64,000 nt of DNA from JASLMY01 sp965226475 (GCA_965226475.1 CBDDDJ010000005.1:1922001-1986000); one strand, 5' to 3'. Positions 18,188 to 26,907 are shown, numbered from the stretch's first letter. Numbers and translations: made by a program. The notes: generated from the sequence alone by a model not told the origin.

Positions 18188-19113
18188 GTGCCGCCACCTC
18201 GCCCGGCACGGGTCTGGCCTACGGCCTGCGGCGGGTCTGCGCCGCCTGGGGCATGGCCCGCTCCTCGTTCTACGCCATGACCTCCGGCCAGCACGCCGAG
18301 CAGCCGCCGGCAAAGCGTCGGGGACCGAAGCCCGCGATCTCGGACCAGGCGCTGCTGGTGGCGATCGAAGCCGACCTGGAGGCATCGCCCTGGGAGGGCG
18401 AGGGCTACCGCAAGGTCTGGGCTCGGCTTCGGGTCTGTCGCGACATCCGGGTTGCCCGCAAGCGGGTGCTCCGCCTGATGCGCGAGAACAATCTGCTCTC
18501 GCCCCATCGCTGCCGCCGCCGTGGCGGCAATCCCCATGACGGTGAGATCATCACTCATGCCCCGAACCTCATGTGGGGCACCGATGGCGTTCGGGTGTTC
18601 ACGGTGGACGACGGCTGGGGCTGGATCTTCACCGCCGTCGAGCATTGGAACGCCGAGTGTGTCGGCTGGCATGTCTGCAAGCGCGGCGACCGCTTCGCCG
18701 CCCTGCAGCCGATCTCCATGGGGCTTGCCGGGCTGTATGGCTCGACCGCGGCCGGCGCGGCTCGGGGGCTGGCCTTGCGGATGGATCACGGCTCCCAGTA
18801 TCTGTCGGACCACTTCACCAACCAGATCAAGTTCTGGGGCATCCAGCCGTCCTACGCCTTCGTCGCCGAGCCCCAGACCAACGGCGTCGCCGAGCCCCAG
18901 ACCAACGGCGTCGCCGAGCGGTTCAATCGCACGCTGAAGGAACAGATCATCCATGGTCGCATCTACCGCAACATCGCGGAGCTGCGGGACGCCGTCCGCG
19001 ACTTCGTCGAACTCTACAATGCCCAGTGGATCGTCGAAAAGAACGGCTACCTGAGCCCCGCTCAAGCTCGTCAGGCGTGGCACGCCGCGATCTCAATCAG
19101 GCCCGCCGCGTGA
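18184..19113 (+). CDS. IS3-like transposase OrfB, catalytic spacing altered by an 8-residue duplication
   Basis: A 309-aa integrase-core (rve) protein with the IS3 DDE triad: Asp in WGTDGVRVF, Asp in MDHGSQYLSDHF and Glu in NGVAERFNRTLKEQ. A 24-bp in-frame tandem duplication (18865-18888 and 18889-18912) repeats AEPQTNGV just before the Glu. The second Asp and the Glu are therefore 43 residues apart instead of the canonical 35, and removing one copy gives exactly 35. The enzyme is likely impaired. It begins at ATGA overlapping the OrfA stop and could be made by coupling or by frameshifting. Confidence 0.85.
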   Translation: MSAATSPGTGLAYGLRRVCAAWGMARSSFYAMTSGQHAEQPPAKRRGPKPAISDQALLVAIEADLEASPWEGEGYRKVWARLRVCRDIRVARKRVLRLMRENNLLSPHRCRRRGGNPHDGEIITHAPNLMWGTDGVRVFTVDDGWGWIFTAVEHWNAECVGWHVCKRGDRFAALQPISMGLAGLYGSTAAGAARGLALRMDHGSQYLSDHFTNQIKFWGIQPSYAFVAEPQTNGVAEPQTNGVAERFNRTLKEQIIHGRIYRNIAELRDAVRDFVELYNAQWIVEKNGYLSPAQARQAWHAAISIRPAA

Positions 19114-19435
19114 GACAAACTTGTGTCCAAGGAACCGGGTGCGCTACAAGAAAACCGCCATCGCTCTTGGTACGGCGGTTGCGATGGGCGGCATCGCCGC
19201 CTCCGCCAATCCCGCGGCGGCGATATGCCGCCCGTGCCGTCCCGCGGCCGTCTACGCGCCGTGCCGTGCCGACAACCCCCGTGCGGCCAGCAACCCGTGC
19301 AACCCCCTGTGCGGCCAAGAAACCGTGCGCGGCCAACAACCCGTGTTTTGCCAACAACCCTTGCTCGGCGCAGAATCCGTGCAATCCCTACATCCGATAA
19401 GGCCGCGCAAGAGCCGAGCCGATCACCAACCGGAG

Positions 19436-19462
19436 CGGCGGGGCCTCGGCCCCGCCGTTCTT
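19436..19462 (+). terminator. Strong intrinsic terminator after the NPC-repeat gene
   Basis: CGGCGGGGCC and GGCCCCGCCG form a perfect 10-bp GC stem with a tiny loop, followed by TTCTTC. It lies 36 bases after the TAA of the NPC-repeat gene and before the flavoprotein gene, so that gene was probably a separate short transcript. Confidence 0.7.
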
Positions 19463-19658
19463 CACATTGCAAGAGTCCGCGGGTTTTTTCGACCTTGGAA
19501 ACAGGCTTTTGTCACCCCCCGGCGGCGCCAAGGACGACGTGATCGAGCTCGAGGAAGGCGATCACCATTATTCCTGCCCGCTCAGCCCGACGCCGGACTA
19601 TCGCACGGTGGTTGCGAGCCGACCGGCCCGCCCTCCGGATTCGACACAGGAGCAGACG

Positions 19659-21086
19659 ATGGCCGACGAGACGAAAACGGACATTTGCGTCATTGGCGCC
19701 GGCTCCGGCGGACTTTCCCTCGCCGCCGGTGCTGCCCAGATGGGGGCCGAGGTTGTCCTGATCGAAAAGGACAAGATGGGCGGCGATTGCCTGAATACCG
19801 GCTGCGTGCCCTCCAAGGCGCTTATTGCCGCTGCCCACGCGGCCAACCAAGTGCGTCATGCAGGGCGATTCGGTATCAACGGTCACGAGCCGGAGATCGA
19901 TTTCCCCGAGGTCCATGATCACGTTCATGGCGTCATCGCCGCCATCGCGCCGCATGACTCGGTCGAACGTTTCGAGGGCCTGGGCGTGGACGTGATCCAG
20001 GGCGCGGCCCGCTTCACGGGCCGTCGCGAGGTGGAAGTGGACGGACGCCGCATCCGCGCGCGCCGCTTCGTCATCGCCACCGGCTCGTCGCCGGCGGTAC
20101 CCCCGATTCGCGGTCTCGACGACGTGTCCTACCTGACCAACGAGACGGTGTTCGACCTCGACCAGCGGCCCGACCACTTGATCGTCGGCGGCGGCGGCCC
20201 GATCGGGATCGAATTGGCCCAAGCCCATCGCCGCCTGGGGGCACGGGTTACCGTCCTCGAGGAACGGTCGATCCTCGGCAGGGACGATCCCGATGCCGTC
20301 GGCGTGGTCCGCGGCCGGGTCATCGACGATGGCATCGAGCTGCGCGAGGGCGCGATGATAAAGCAAGTTGTCCGGCACGGTAACGGCATCGCGCTGACGA
20401 TCGAGAAGGGCGGCGAGGACGAGCGCGTTGCCGGTTCGCACCTGCTGGTCGCCGCCGGACGGCGGGCGAATGTCGGCGGGCTCAACCTGGAAGCCGCCAG
20501 CATTGATTATGGGCCCAAGGGTATCGTCGTGGACAGGCGCCTGCGGACGACCAACAGGAAGGTCTTCGCCATCGGCGACGTGGCGGGCGCCTATCAGTTC
20601 ACCCACATGGCCGCCTATCAGGCCGGAATCGTCATCCGAAACGCGCTTTTCCATCTTCCGGCCAAGGTCGACGACGCGGCGGTGCCGTGGGTGACCTATA
20701 CGGACCCCGAACTCGCCCATGTCGGCCTCGATGAACGCCGGGCCCGCGAACAATTCGGCGACGATATCCGGTTACTGAAGGGGTCGTTCGCCGAGAACGA
20801 CCGGGCCCGGGCCGAGCGCGAGACCGACGGATTGATCAAGATCGTCGTCGGCCGCAAGGGCCGCATCCTCGGCGCCACCATCGTCGGCGCGCATGCCGGC
20901 GAACTGATCCTGACCTGGGTCCTGGCCATTCGGCAGGGCCTCGAGATCGGCGCCGTCGCCAACCTGATCGCCCCTTATCCGACGTTGAGCGAGGTCTCGA
21001 AACGGGCCGCCGGCAGCTACTACACGCCGAGGCTGTTCAGCCGTCGTACCCGCAATCTGGTCGGCGCTCTCCAACATCTGCCGTAA
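19659..21086 (+). CDS. Mercuric-reductase-like FAD-dependent disulfide oxidoreductase
   Basis: A 475-aa class I pyridine nucleotide-disulfide oxidoreductase. The FAD loop is IGAGSGGLSLAAGA, the redox pair GGDCLNTGCVPSK (Cys44 and Cys49), the NAD(P) loop VGGGPIGIELAQAHRRLGA, and the FAD-binding Asp lies in FAIGDVAG. The C-terminus reads YPTLSEVSKRAA: the His of the lipoamide dehydrogenase HPTxSE motif is Tyr, and no C-terminal Cys pair follows, so it is neither a standard Lpd nor a full MerA. The start is ATG 19659 behind AGGAGCAG. The next gene starts within 20 bases, so both form an operon. The substrate is unknown; the pairing with TVP38 suggests redox or metal stress. Confidence 0.88.
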   Translation: MADETKTDICVIGAGSGGLSLAAGAAQMGAEVVLIEKDKMGGDCLNTGCVPSKALIAAAHAANQVRHAGRFGINGHEPEIDFPEVHDHVHGVIAAIAPHDSVERFEGLGVDVIQGAARFTGRREVEVDGRRIRARRFVIATGSSPAVPPIRGLDDVSYLTNETVFDLDQRPDHLIVGGGGPIGIELAQAHRRLGARVTVLEERSILGRDDPDAVGVVRGRVIDDGIELREGAMIKQVVRHGNGIALTIEKGGEDERVAGSHLLVAAGRRANVGGLNLEAASIDYGPKGIVVDRRLRTTNRKVFAIGDVAGAYQFTHMAAYQAGIVIRNALFHLPAKVDDAAVPWVTYTDPELAHVGLDERRAREQFGDDIRLLKGSFAENDRARAERETDGLIKIVVGRKGRILGATIVGAHAGELILTWVLAIRQGLEIGAVANLIAPYPTLSEVSKRAAGSYYTPRLFSRRTRNLVGALQHLP

Positions 21087-21103
21087 TGAAAGGAAAACAT
21101 GTG

Positions 21104-21883
21104 ATGGTGAAGGAAACCCAGCCCGACTCCGGGGATGCCCGGTCCATCGAGAATGTGCCCGTGGGATCGCCGGACGAGACGGCGCGGTTTTCGGTGAAGC
21201 GGCTGCTCCCCCTCGCCGTGCTCGGGCTCGCCTCGATCGGCTTTTTCGCCCTTGGCCTCGACGATTACCTGACGTTCGAGACCCTGCATGAGAACCGCAT
21301 GCTGATCGAGGATTTCATCTTGGATCATATGATCTTGGCGCCGGCGATCTTCTTCCTGGTTTACGCGGCCATCGTCGCTTTTTCCTTTCCCGGCGGCGCC
21401 GTCATGACCATCGCCGCCGGATTCCTGTTCGGCACGCTGTTGGGCACCACGTTCGTCGTCCTCTCGGCGACCGCGGGCGCGGTGGCGATTTTCATGGCCG
21501 CGAAGTCGTCGCTCGGCGAACCGCTCCGCGCTAAGGCGGGGCCCTGGTTGAAGAAGTTCGAGGCCGGTTTCCGGAAAAACTCGTTCAACTATCTGCTGGT
21601 GCTGCGCCTGGTGCCGTTGTTCCCTTTCTTCGTCGTCAACCTGGTGCCGGCGTTCCTCGGTGTGGACCTGAGAACCTACGCCGTCACCACCTTGATCGGC
21701 ATCATCCCCGGCTCCTTCGTCTTTGCCTCGGTCGGGTCGGGCTTGGGCAGCATATTCGCCATGGGCGGGGAGATTTCGCCGGCGGACGTCCTGACGCCGG
21801 AGGTCATCGTCGCCCTGGTGGGGCTTGCGGTCTTGTCGTTGTTGCCCGTGGTCTACAAGGCGGTCGCGGCGCGCCGCGCGTAG
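21104..21883 (+). CDS. TVP38/TMEM64 (VTT domain) inner-membrane protein
   Basis: A 259-aa membrane protein with about six hydrophobic segments and the VTT/DedA-like core. Signature parts are FSFPGGAVMTIAAGFLFG, GTTFVVLSATAGAVAIF and LRLVPLFPFFVVNLVPAFLGV. Members of this superfamily act as lipid scramblases or transporters. The start is ATG 21104, about 9 bases after AGGA; an ATG at 21086 overlapping the previous TAA is the alternative. It is coupled to the flavoprotein gene upstream. Confidence 0.9.
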   Translation: MVKETQPDSGDARSIENVPVGSPDETARFSVKRLLPLAVLGLASIGFFALGLDDYLTFETLHENRMLIEDFILDHMILAPAIFFLVYAAIVAFSFPGGAVMTIAAGFLFGTLLGTTFVVLSATAGAVAIFMAAKSSLGEPLRAKAGPWLKKFEAGFRKNSFNYLLVLRLVPLFPFFVVNLVPAFLGVDLRTYAVTTLIGIIPGSFVFASVGSGLGSIFAMGGEISPADVLTPEVIVALVGLAVLSLLPVVYKAVAARRA

Positions 21884-21930
21884 AGGAGTCGTCTCACCCG
21901 CGGGTCACAAACCAACGAGGGAGCCAGACC

Positions 21931-22131
21931 ATGGACATGAGACGGCTCGAACCCGGGGTCGGCGAGCGGATGAGTTTCGCAACGGGACCCCGTGGCGTTG
22001 CCCGCGGCAACGTCTGTCCGCCGAGCCGGCCGGCCCGCGTTTTCAGGTTTGTCGGCGTCGCCCGCCAACTTGGCCTCGAGCCTCGCCGCCCGGTCGAAAA
22101 ACCGTTCCGAATAGCCGCCTCCGAACGGTAG
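21931..22131 (+). CDS. Small hypothetical protein, possible degraded gene
   Basis: A 66-codon frame with a good Shine-Dalgarno (GAGGGAG, about 21917). Its first residues (MDMRRLEPGVGERMSFAT) resemble the start of some Rid-family proteins, but the rest does not continue like one. It may be a scrambled remnant or chance. The remainder of the gap 21884-22197 holds nothing else I recognise. Confidence 0.25.
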   Translation: MDMRRLEPGVGERMSFATGPRGVARGNVCPPSRPARVFRFVGVARQLGLEPRRPVEKPFRIAASER

Positions 22132-22197
22132 CGACGGCGTTAGCTTTTGTCGTTGCCGGGATAGCGCAATTCGTTGGTCGGTGCGGAAAAGACTCGT

Positions 22198-22946
22198 TCA
22201 ACGCAGCACTGCTAGTTCCCCGGAATCTGGACGATTGTTGCGCCGGTCGGACCAGCCGCCGAAGACTATATCGATGATCAACGCCAGGCTTTGCCCCATG
22301 GTATCGTCGGCATCGCCGGACACCGCGACATAGGCCGGCGCGGGGGCGTGGTAATTGAGGGCACGTTCGAAATCGGTAGCGAAGTCGATTTGCTCGGCAA
22401 ACCACCGGCCCGTCGGGGCGTTGCCCGAGCGAAGGATGACCATGGTTCCGTCCAATGGGATGTAGGGATTGATAATGCTGTCGCCCTGCCGTCCCTTTCC
22501 GCCCCAGACGTATGTCAGGACCTTCCCAGGCATGGGCACATCGAAAAGCCCCGCCATGGTGGTTTTCAACTTATCCAATAAACCAGTTTTATCCGGGTCT
22601 TTCGGGAACCATAGGTGAAGGGCCAGGGGTCGGTCGTCATGGCCCTTGCGGGAGAGATCGCTCGCCGGCGTCGTATTGTCGACGCGCCAGCGCCAGGAGA
22701 GCCGCCGCTTTTTCCGGTCTCCCTCGGAAATTCTGCGATAGAGGATGGCGACGCTTTCCGCTGCCGTCACTTCGATGGCACCATCGGCACGGGCGGTGAA
22801 TTGCGTCGCCGGCTTTCCGGCAAAGGTCAGCACCTTCCATCCAGCCTTTGCGAGATCGGGCCTCACCGAAAGGCCCTCGGACCCGCCGGCCGGGCGAGGA
22901 TAAGCATGCCGAGAATGACGGCGATGCCCGCATATGAAGAAATCAT
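22198..22946 (-). pseudogene. DUF3047 exported protein, probable 5' frameshift
   Basis: The main frame (from about 22893 down to 22198) is DUF3047-like: WKVLTFAGKPATQF, SWRWRVD, DDRPLALHLWFPKD, LTYVWGG and VAVSGDADDTMGQSLALIIDIVFG. A start in that frame exists only at GTG 22866. One frame over, ATG 22946 sits 7 bases after AGGGA and encodes MISSYAGIAVILGMLILARPAG, a convincing signal peptide. A one-base change in the GC-rich run near 22882-22895 would join them. DUF3047 proteins are exported and uncharacterised. It is the last gene of the minus-strand row that starts with the YHS gene at 26587. Confidence 0.6.
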
Positions 22947-22969
22947 CGACATTTCCCTAAATCGGATTT

Positions 22970-24146
22970 TCACGACGGGATGACGCCCCTCGCCGCCATG
23001 AAGTCACGCGGCGCGGCGAGGCCGGCGCGATCCAGCCCGCATATCGTGGCATAGCGGCTGAACAGCATCGGTAACAGGAGCCGGATGATCGGTCGCCAGA
23101 AGCCGCTCCTGTGCGTGGCAACATGCTGGAGAGGCGCCAAATGGCAACCCAGCGCCAGTTTAGGAAGATAGGTGGTCTGACAAAAGCTCATCTCGCGACA
23201 GCCGGCCGAAATTGCGATCTTTATGCTTTCGTATTGTAGAACGAAATAGCAGCCCGAGTCGCGGGACATTTGATAATCGAAGCCGCCGCGAAGGCAGACC
23301 CCGCCTTTCCCGGCAAAAAAGGCAGAGGACATATCCAATCAGCTGATCGCCATCGAAACAGCCGACGAATTTCTTGTCGATGTCTCGGTCCGCCGACAGG
23401 GATGTGAAATACGCCGGCGTTAGACGCTACAATTCCAGTTTCGCCCGCGCCAAGACGTGGTAATAAAGGGGCATAATATCCGGAAATATGTCTTCAGACG
23501 TGTCCATTATATCTATCCGCAAGTTCGTAAATTTGGCAAACTTTCGCAATCTCTTACGAATATTTCTCTTCGCATTCGATTTGCCATCGCGCACGTAATC
23601 CTCGAAGCTCGGCCACAATAGCCTAAGCCGAGCGTCCGGCAATCCCTGGACGGCAAAGAACTTCGACGACTTCAGCGCCGAAAAGAGCGTTGGAATCGCC
23701 GGCTCCGAGAAATCCTTGAAGATGATCCAATGCAAGCCCTTGGCCCACGCCCGTTCCCGCACCGCTTCGAAAACGCGTCGATCGATCGAGAACGACTCAT
23801 TCCCAGCCGTCAGGAGACGTCCCTCGGCCATCGGGTGTCCGCAAAAATAGACGCGAAGTTGCAATAATGCCGGCACCAACGCGCAAAACTTGGCGACCGC
23901 CTTGTCGAGCTTGCCGCCGAGTCCAAGGGACAGTGGATAGGCGTGGAACCAGAACGTCGGCAGGATCGCCACGATTCGAGAATCGCGGCGAAAGACAATG
24001 TACTCGAACCCGTCCGGCCCGATACCGCTCGATTCCATGACTTTGAAATAGGACCATTGCCACAACGGATCGTCGAGCGGAGCCAGCACGTTCCACGCCT
24101 CCTTTCGTATGTCCGTCACGCTATGGAGAATCTCGATGTCGTACAT
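22970..24146 (-). pseudogene. GNAT/BioF2-like acyltransferase (Acetyltransf_6 type), stop codon and frameshift
   Basis: The N-terminal part (24146-23430) reads MYDIEILHS, PLWQWSYFK, KSNAKRNIRKRLRKF and LPLYYHVLARAKLEL. It then meets TAG at 23429-23427, but the same frame goes on (RLTPAYFTSL, FVGCFDGDQLIGYVLCLF). A second break falls in the A6 run 23315-23320. After it the other frame continues (DSGCYFVLQYESIKIAI, MSFCQTTYLPKLALGCHLAPL), which is the C-terminal GNAT half. Intact members transfer acyl or amino-acyl groups onto lipids, sugars or peptides. Two lesions make it a true pseudogene rather than one base-call error. The start is ATG 24146, or 24188, which would overlap the preceding gene. 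Confidence 0.75.
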
Positions 24147-24165
24147 CGGATTGCGCGGCCCCAAC

Positions 24166-25215
24166 TCAAGCCGCCACGGATTCGGCATGGCCGTTGTGCG
24201 CGCACCAATGGCGGACATTCGAGACGAAGGCTTGATCAGGGTCGTAGGGCAGGCTGTGAAGCGATGTCGGGAGCGGGTCGACGATCGACAGATACGGAGC
24301 GAAATGCGCAAGCTGCTTGTAGGTCATACGCTTGGCGGCCGGCTCTTCGGTGAGGTGTTCCGATCGGAGAAACCGCTCAAAGGTGTCAGGACTCACCAGA
24401 CGCGGCGCGGCGATGGGCCGTTCGAATATGTGGGAGGCATTGGCGATCGCCAGATCGAGTAGATAACGCAACCGCGGCGCGCGCGCGCCGACCGTCAACC
24501 AATAGTCGCGGTTTACGGCCTCCGCGCGCACGAGTCCGACGACGATGTCCGCCACGGTGTCCTGGGGAATGAAGTCGATATAGCTGTCCGCGATACCGGG
24601 GAGCCATGACAAGCGTCCCCGTATCACCAGTTCGAGAAACCGGTGGAACCCCTGAAATTTACTGATTTCGCCGGTCCTCGAATTGCCAACGACGATGGAC
24701 GGGCGCACGATCGTGGCCGGATGACCACTGGATCGGATGATGTCCTCCGCGCATAGCTTGGACTCCACATACGCATTCGACACGGGCGCACCGGTGGGAT
24801 CGCGAACCGGATGCACGAAGGCCGTGCCGACGAAGTAAAGCGGGACATGGGCGGCCCGGGCCAATTCCAGGACCCGTCTGGTGCCGTCAACATTGGCGGT
24901 GAAGATTTCATTCTCGGACCGGGAAAACTTGGTGACGGCGGCGGCATGAACGATGCATCCGATCCGGTCGGCGAGCCCGCCGAACGATTCCCTGGCGAGG
25001 CCGAGCCGCCTTTCCGTGATGTTGCCCCGCACCGTTTCCACGCCGGATATCGACACGGGCTCTCGGTGCGTTAGGCAGATAACTTCATTCGTCGGCAGCT
25101 TTTTAAGGAGAGCTCTTCCGACGACGCCGGAGGCTCCGGTCAGAAGTAATTTTCGACGGGCTGAAAAGGGACGGGTTTTCATTCCGGGCCTTCGCGCATC
25201 GCTTGCGGTCGACAT
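24166..25215 (-). CDS. NAD(P)-binding thioester-reductase-like / extended SDR protein
   Basis: A 349-aa Rossmann protein of the male-sterility (NAD_binding_4) or extended SDR type. It has the nucleotide loop LLLTGASGVVGRALL, VHAAAVTKFS, NVDGTRRVLELA, the YVESK active-site Tyr/Lys, and IVRPSIVVGNSRTG. Related domains reduce acyl thioesters to aldehydes or alcohols, so an acyl-chain-modifying role with the neighbouring acyltransferase is plausible but inferred. The start is Met 25215, just after the DUF547 stop at 25220, or Met 25182. Confidence 0.8.
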   Translation of the reverse strand: MSTASDARRPGMKTRPFSARRKLLLTGASGVVGRALLKKLPTNEVICLTHREPVSISGVETVRGNITERRLGLARESFGGLADRIGCIVHAAAVTKFSRSENEIFTANVDGTRRVLELARAAHVPLYFVGTAFVHPVRDPTGAPVSNAYVESKLCAEDIIRSSGHPATIVRPSIVVGNSRTGEISKFQGFHRFLELVIRGRLSWLPGIADSYIDFIPQDTVADIVVGLVRAEAVNRDYWLTVGARAPRLRYLLDLAIANASHIFERPIAAPRLVSPDTFERFLRSEHLTEEPAAKRMTYKQLAHFAPYLSIVDPLPTSLHSLPYDPDQAFVSNVRHWCAHNGHAESVAA

Positions 25216-25219
25216 TGGG

Positions 25220-26074
25220 TCATGACGCGGGGACCGCGTTGTTGATTGCCCAGTCATACCTGTAGCCGTCGATCGCGACGAAGTTCGCGAGCCTGTTCGC
25301 GAGCTCCGGCGTCGCAAAGCGACGAAGATGGTCAAGCACAGCTTTCTCGCCGCCGTCGAAATCCTCGGCGAACCACTTGTAGATCGTAGAAACGTAGAGA
25401 CGTTGGCCTTCAATCGAAACGCCGCGCGAGTGGTTGACGTAGGCGCGCGCGCCTTCGCTCAGGCGGCGGTCCATGGTCTTCGCATGGTACGCCTCGGGTG
25501 CCAGGTTCGGACAGCCGAGCGAGGCGCAGTTGACCGCGTAATGGATCCGAGCATCGCGCCAGATCGGCCGCAGGATGCGATGCTCGATGTCGTTGAGCGA
25601 GATCACCGCGCCCTCCACCTCGATCAGCTTCCGGTCCCAGGGGGCGATCGAGAACCACCCGGGGCAGATGTTTATCTCCCGGATGCTCTTGACCGGATAA
25701 TGGTCGAGAACGACTTTGATCGTCAGCGCGTTATAGAGATTGATCCAGTAGGCCAGCTGCTCGGCGCCCCTGTGCCGGCTAATCGGCACCGCTGCGAGCG
25801 CATCGACGTAGCGGGCGAGCGCCCGGCGATCCGCTCGGGAGAGATTGCCATAGGCTACGCGGCTGATGCCGTCCCGGCCGAGAACGAGATTGGCCGCTAG
25901 AAACCGGTCCCACGCCGCATGATCTATTGTCGCGGTGGACGCGCCGTCATGCGCGGTCCAACGCGGCCACACTTCGGCCTTGGGCGCCGCCGAGGCGGTC
26001 AGCGAGGGAACCGAGAAGACGAGCGCCAGCAGAATACCGAGGCCAGCGCGCCAGGCGGTTCGCGAAATCATCAT
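25220..26074 (-). CDS. DUF547 exported protein
   Basis: A 284-aa protein with an N-terminal signal peptide (GLGILLALVFSVPSLTASA). The DUF547 core is visible as EQLAYWINLYNALTIKVVLDHYPVKSIR, LNDIEHRILRP, RIHYAVNCASLGCPNL and YVSTIYKWFAEDF. The conserved Cys and His in VNCASLGCPNL suggest a Cys-dependent enzyme in the periplasm, but the family is uncharacterised. It belongs to the five-gene minus-strand row from 26587 to 22198. Confidence 0.88.
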   Translation of the reverse strand: MMISRTAWRAGLGILLALVFSVPSLTASAAPKAEVWPRWTAHDGASTATIDHAAWDRFLAANLVLGRDGISRVAYGNLSRADRRALARYVDALAAVPISRHRGAEQLAYWINLYNALTIKVVLDHYPVKSIREINICPGWFSIAPWDRKLIEVEGAVISLNDIEHRILRPIWRDARIHYAVNCASLGCPNLAPEAYHAKTMDRRLSEGARAYVNHSRGVSIEGQRLYVSTIYKWFAEDFDGGEKAVLDHLRRFATPELANRLANFVAIDGYRYDWAINNAVPAS

Positions 26075-26137
26075 TGAATCCTCGAGGCGGAAAGAGTGTG
26101 TCGTGGGAAGCGCGCGAGCCCGGAGGGTGCCCTCGGC

Positions 26138-26587
26138 TCAACCCATGACCCGCAGCCAGTGCCGATCGGCGCGCTTGATGTAGCCGGACGTGTCGGCTTT
26201 CCAGGTCTGCTGCACACTCTTGTTCACATTGAGGTACAACTTGCCGTCGACGATGGCCCACGCGTTCGGGTCGATGTCGATCTTGGCACCCTGGGCCATG
26301 CCGTAGGCACAGTAGCCACCATAGGCGGGTGCGTATCGCTCGGGGTCGGCGGAAAACAGGTCACGGTGCTCCACGCTGGCGAATTGCCAAGTCGCGTCGC
26401 GCCACTCGTAGGTGATCCGTCGGCCGCCCTCGACCGGCTTGCCGACGGTGTGGTAGGCGACCGGGTCGTAGCCGTCGAGCGCGGTGCCGAACAACGTCTT
26501 GTTGACCGCTCCGCCCGCGATCGCCGGACCCGCGATGAGACCGGCGACCATGATGGCGGTGACGGTCGAAAAAATTCGATGTAGCAT
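26138..26587 (-). CDS. YHS-domain exported protein
   Basis: A 149-aa protein with a signal peptide (VTAIMVAGLIAGPAIAGG) and a YHS domain: ALDGYDPVAYHTVGKPVEGG, TYEWRDATWQFAS, RDLFSADPERYAPAYGGYCAYGMAQG and WAIVDGKLYLNVNK. YHS domains are small, often metal-linked modules found in periplasmic or transport proteins. The start is ATG 26587 with AAAGGGAGA upstream. It may head the row of DUF547, reductase, acyltransferase and DUF3047 genes. Confidence 0.9.
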   Translation of the reverse strand: MLHRIFSTVTAIMVAGLIAGPAIAGGAVNKTLFGTALDGYDPVAYHTVGKPVEGGRRITYEWRDATWQFASVEHRDLFSADPERYAPAYGGYCAYGMAQGAKIDIDPNAWAIVDGKLYLNVNKSVQQTWKADTSGYIKRADRHWLRVMG

Positions 26588-26907
26588 TGTCGTTCTCCCT
26601 TTCGTGGCGTCGATCGGCATGGTGCCGCAATGCCCGCGCGCCGCGACGATTCCGTCTCGGCGGATGTCATCTCACGTGGCTTCGGAGCCACGGTCTCGAT
26701 CACCTCATTGCCGTACTTAATCGCGCGCGGAAGGAAGAGAAATATCCTTTGGTTCTTGTTTTCATAACCAAAGGACATGGCGGTAATGAACCGCCCGTAG
26801 GCCCGCTCGTGGTCAAGGAAGTCGGCGGGGGCCGCGATCCCGACTGATGCGAGCTGACCCACTACTCGGGTCCGATCCTCATGTGGGGAGGGGGGCGGAG
26901 GCTCGCC
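26588..26907. other. 320-bp intergenic region with one clear hairpin
   Basis: This is non-coding between the starts/ends of the YHS and MocA genes. It contains a perfect 10-bp inverted repeat, TCCTTTGGTT (26745-26754) and AACCAAAGGA (26766-26775), with an 11-base spacer. It could be an operator or transcript hairpin on either strand. I see no gene. Confidence 0.45.

Larger units (their letters stand above)
17711..19146 (+). mobile_element. IS3-like element, 1.44 kb, with unusually long flanking direct repeats
   Basis: The left end TGAGTCGGACCCGATTTCC and the reverse-complemented right end TAGCGCACCCGGTTCC share the inner block CCTTGGACACA, so imperfect inverted repeats are present. The 16-bp sequence CAAGAAAACCGCCATC flanks the element on both sides (17695-17710 and 19147-19162). 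If the element ends with TG...CA, 14 bases remain as target duplication. Either figure is far above the 3-5 bp usual for IS3. It carries overlapping orfA and orfB and interrupts the NPC-repeat gene. Confidence 0.8.
17669..19400 (+). pseudogene. Secreted Asn-Pro-Cys repeat protein, split by IS and frameshifted
   Basis: Removing the IS3-like element rejoins 17669-17710 to 19163-19400. The result opens with MSTTKHSSLKKTAIALG and a hydrophobic stretch ending ASANPAAA, a good Sec signal peptide. A mature part of about 60 residues follows with CRPCRP, APCRADNP and then repeated NPC units (NPCNPCAAKKPC, ANNPCFANNPC, SAQNPCNPYIR). The frame breaks at a C5 run near 19304-19308; removing one C gives the repeat reading. 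A strong terminator follows at 19436. The Cys pattern suggests metal binding or disulfide cross-linking; the function is unknown. Its neighbours are a mercuric-reductase-like flavoprotein and a TVP38 protein. Confidence 0.7.

Noticed and set aside
26224..26862. 212-codon minus-strand frame overlapping the YHS gene
   Set aside because: It is another frame of the YHS gene for most of its length; the part beyond it has no family resemblance or good start signal.
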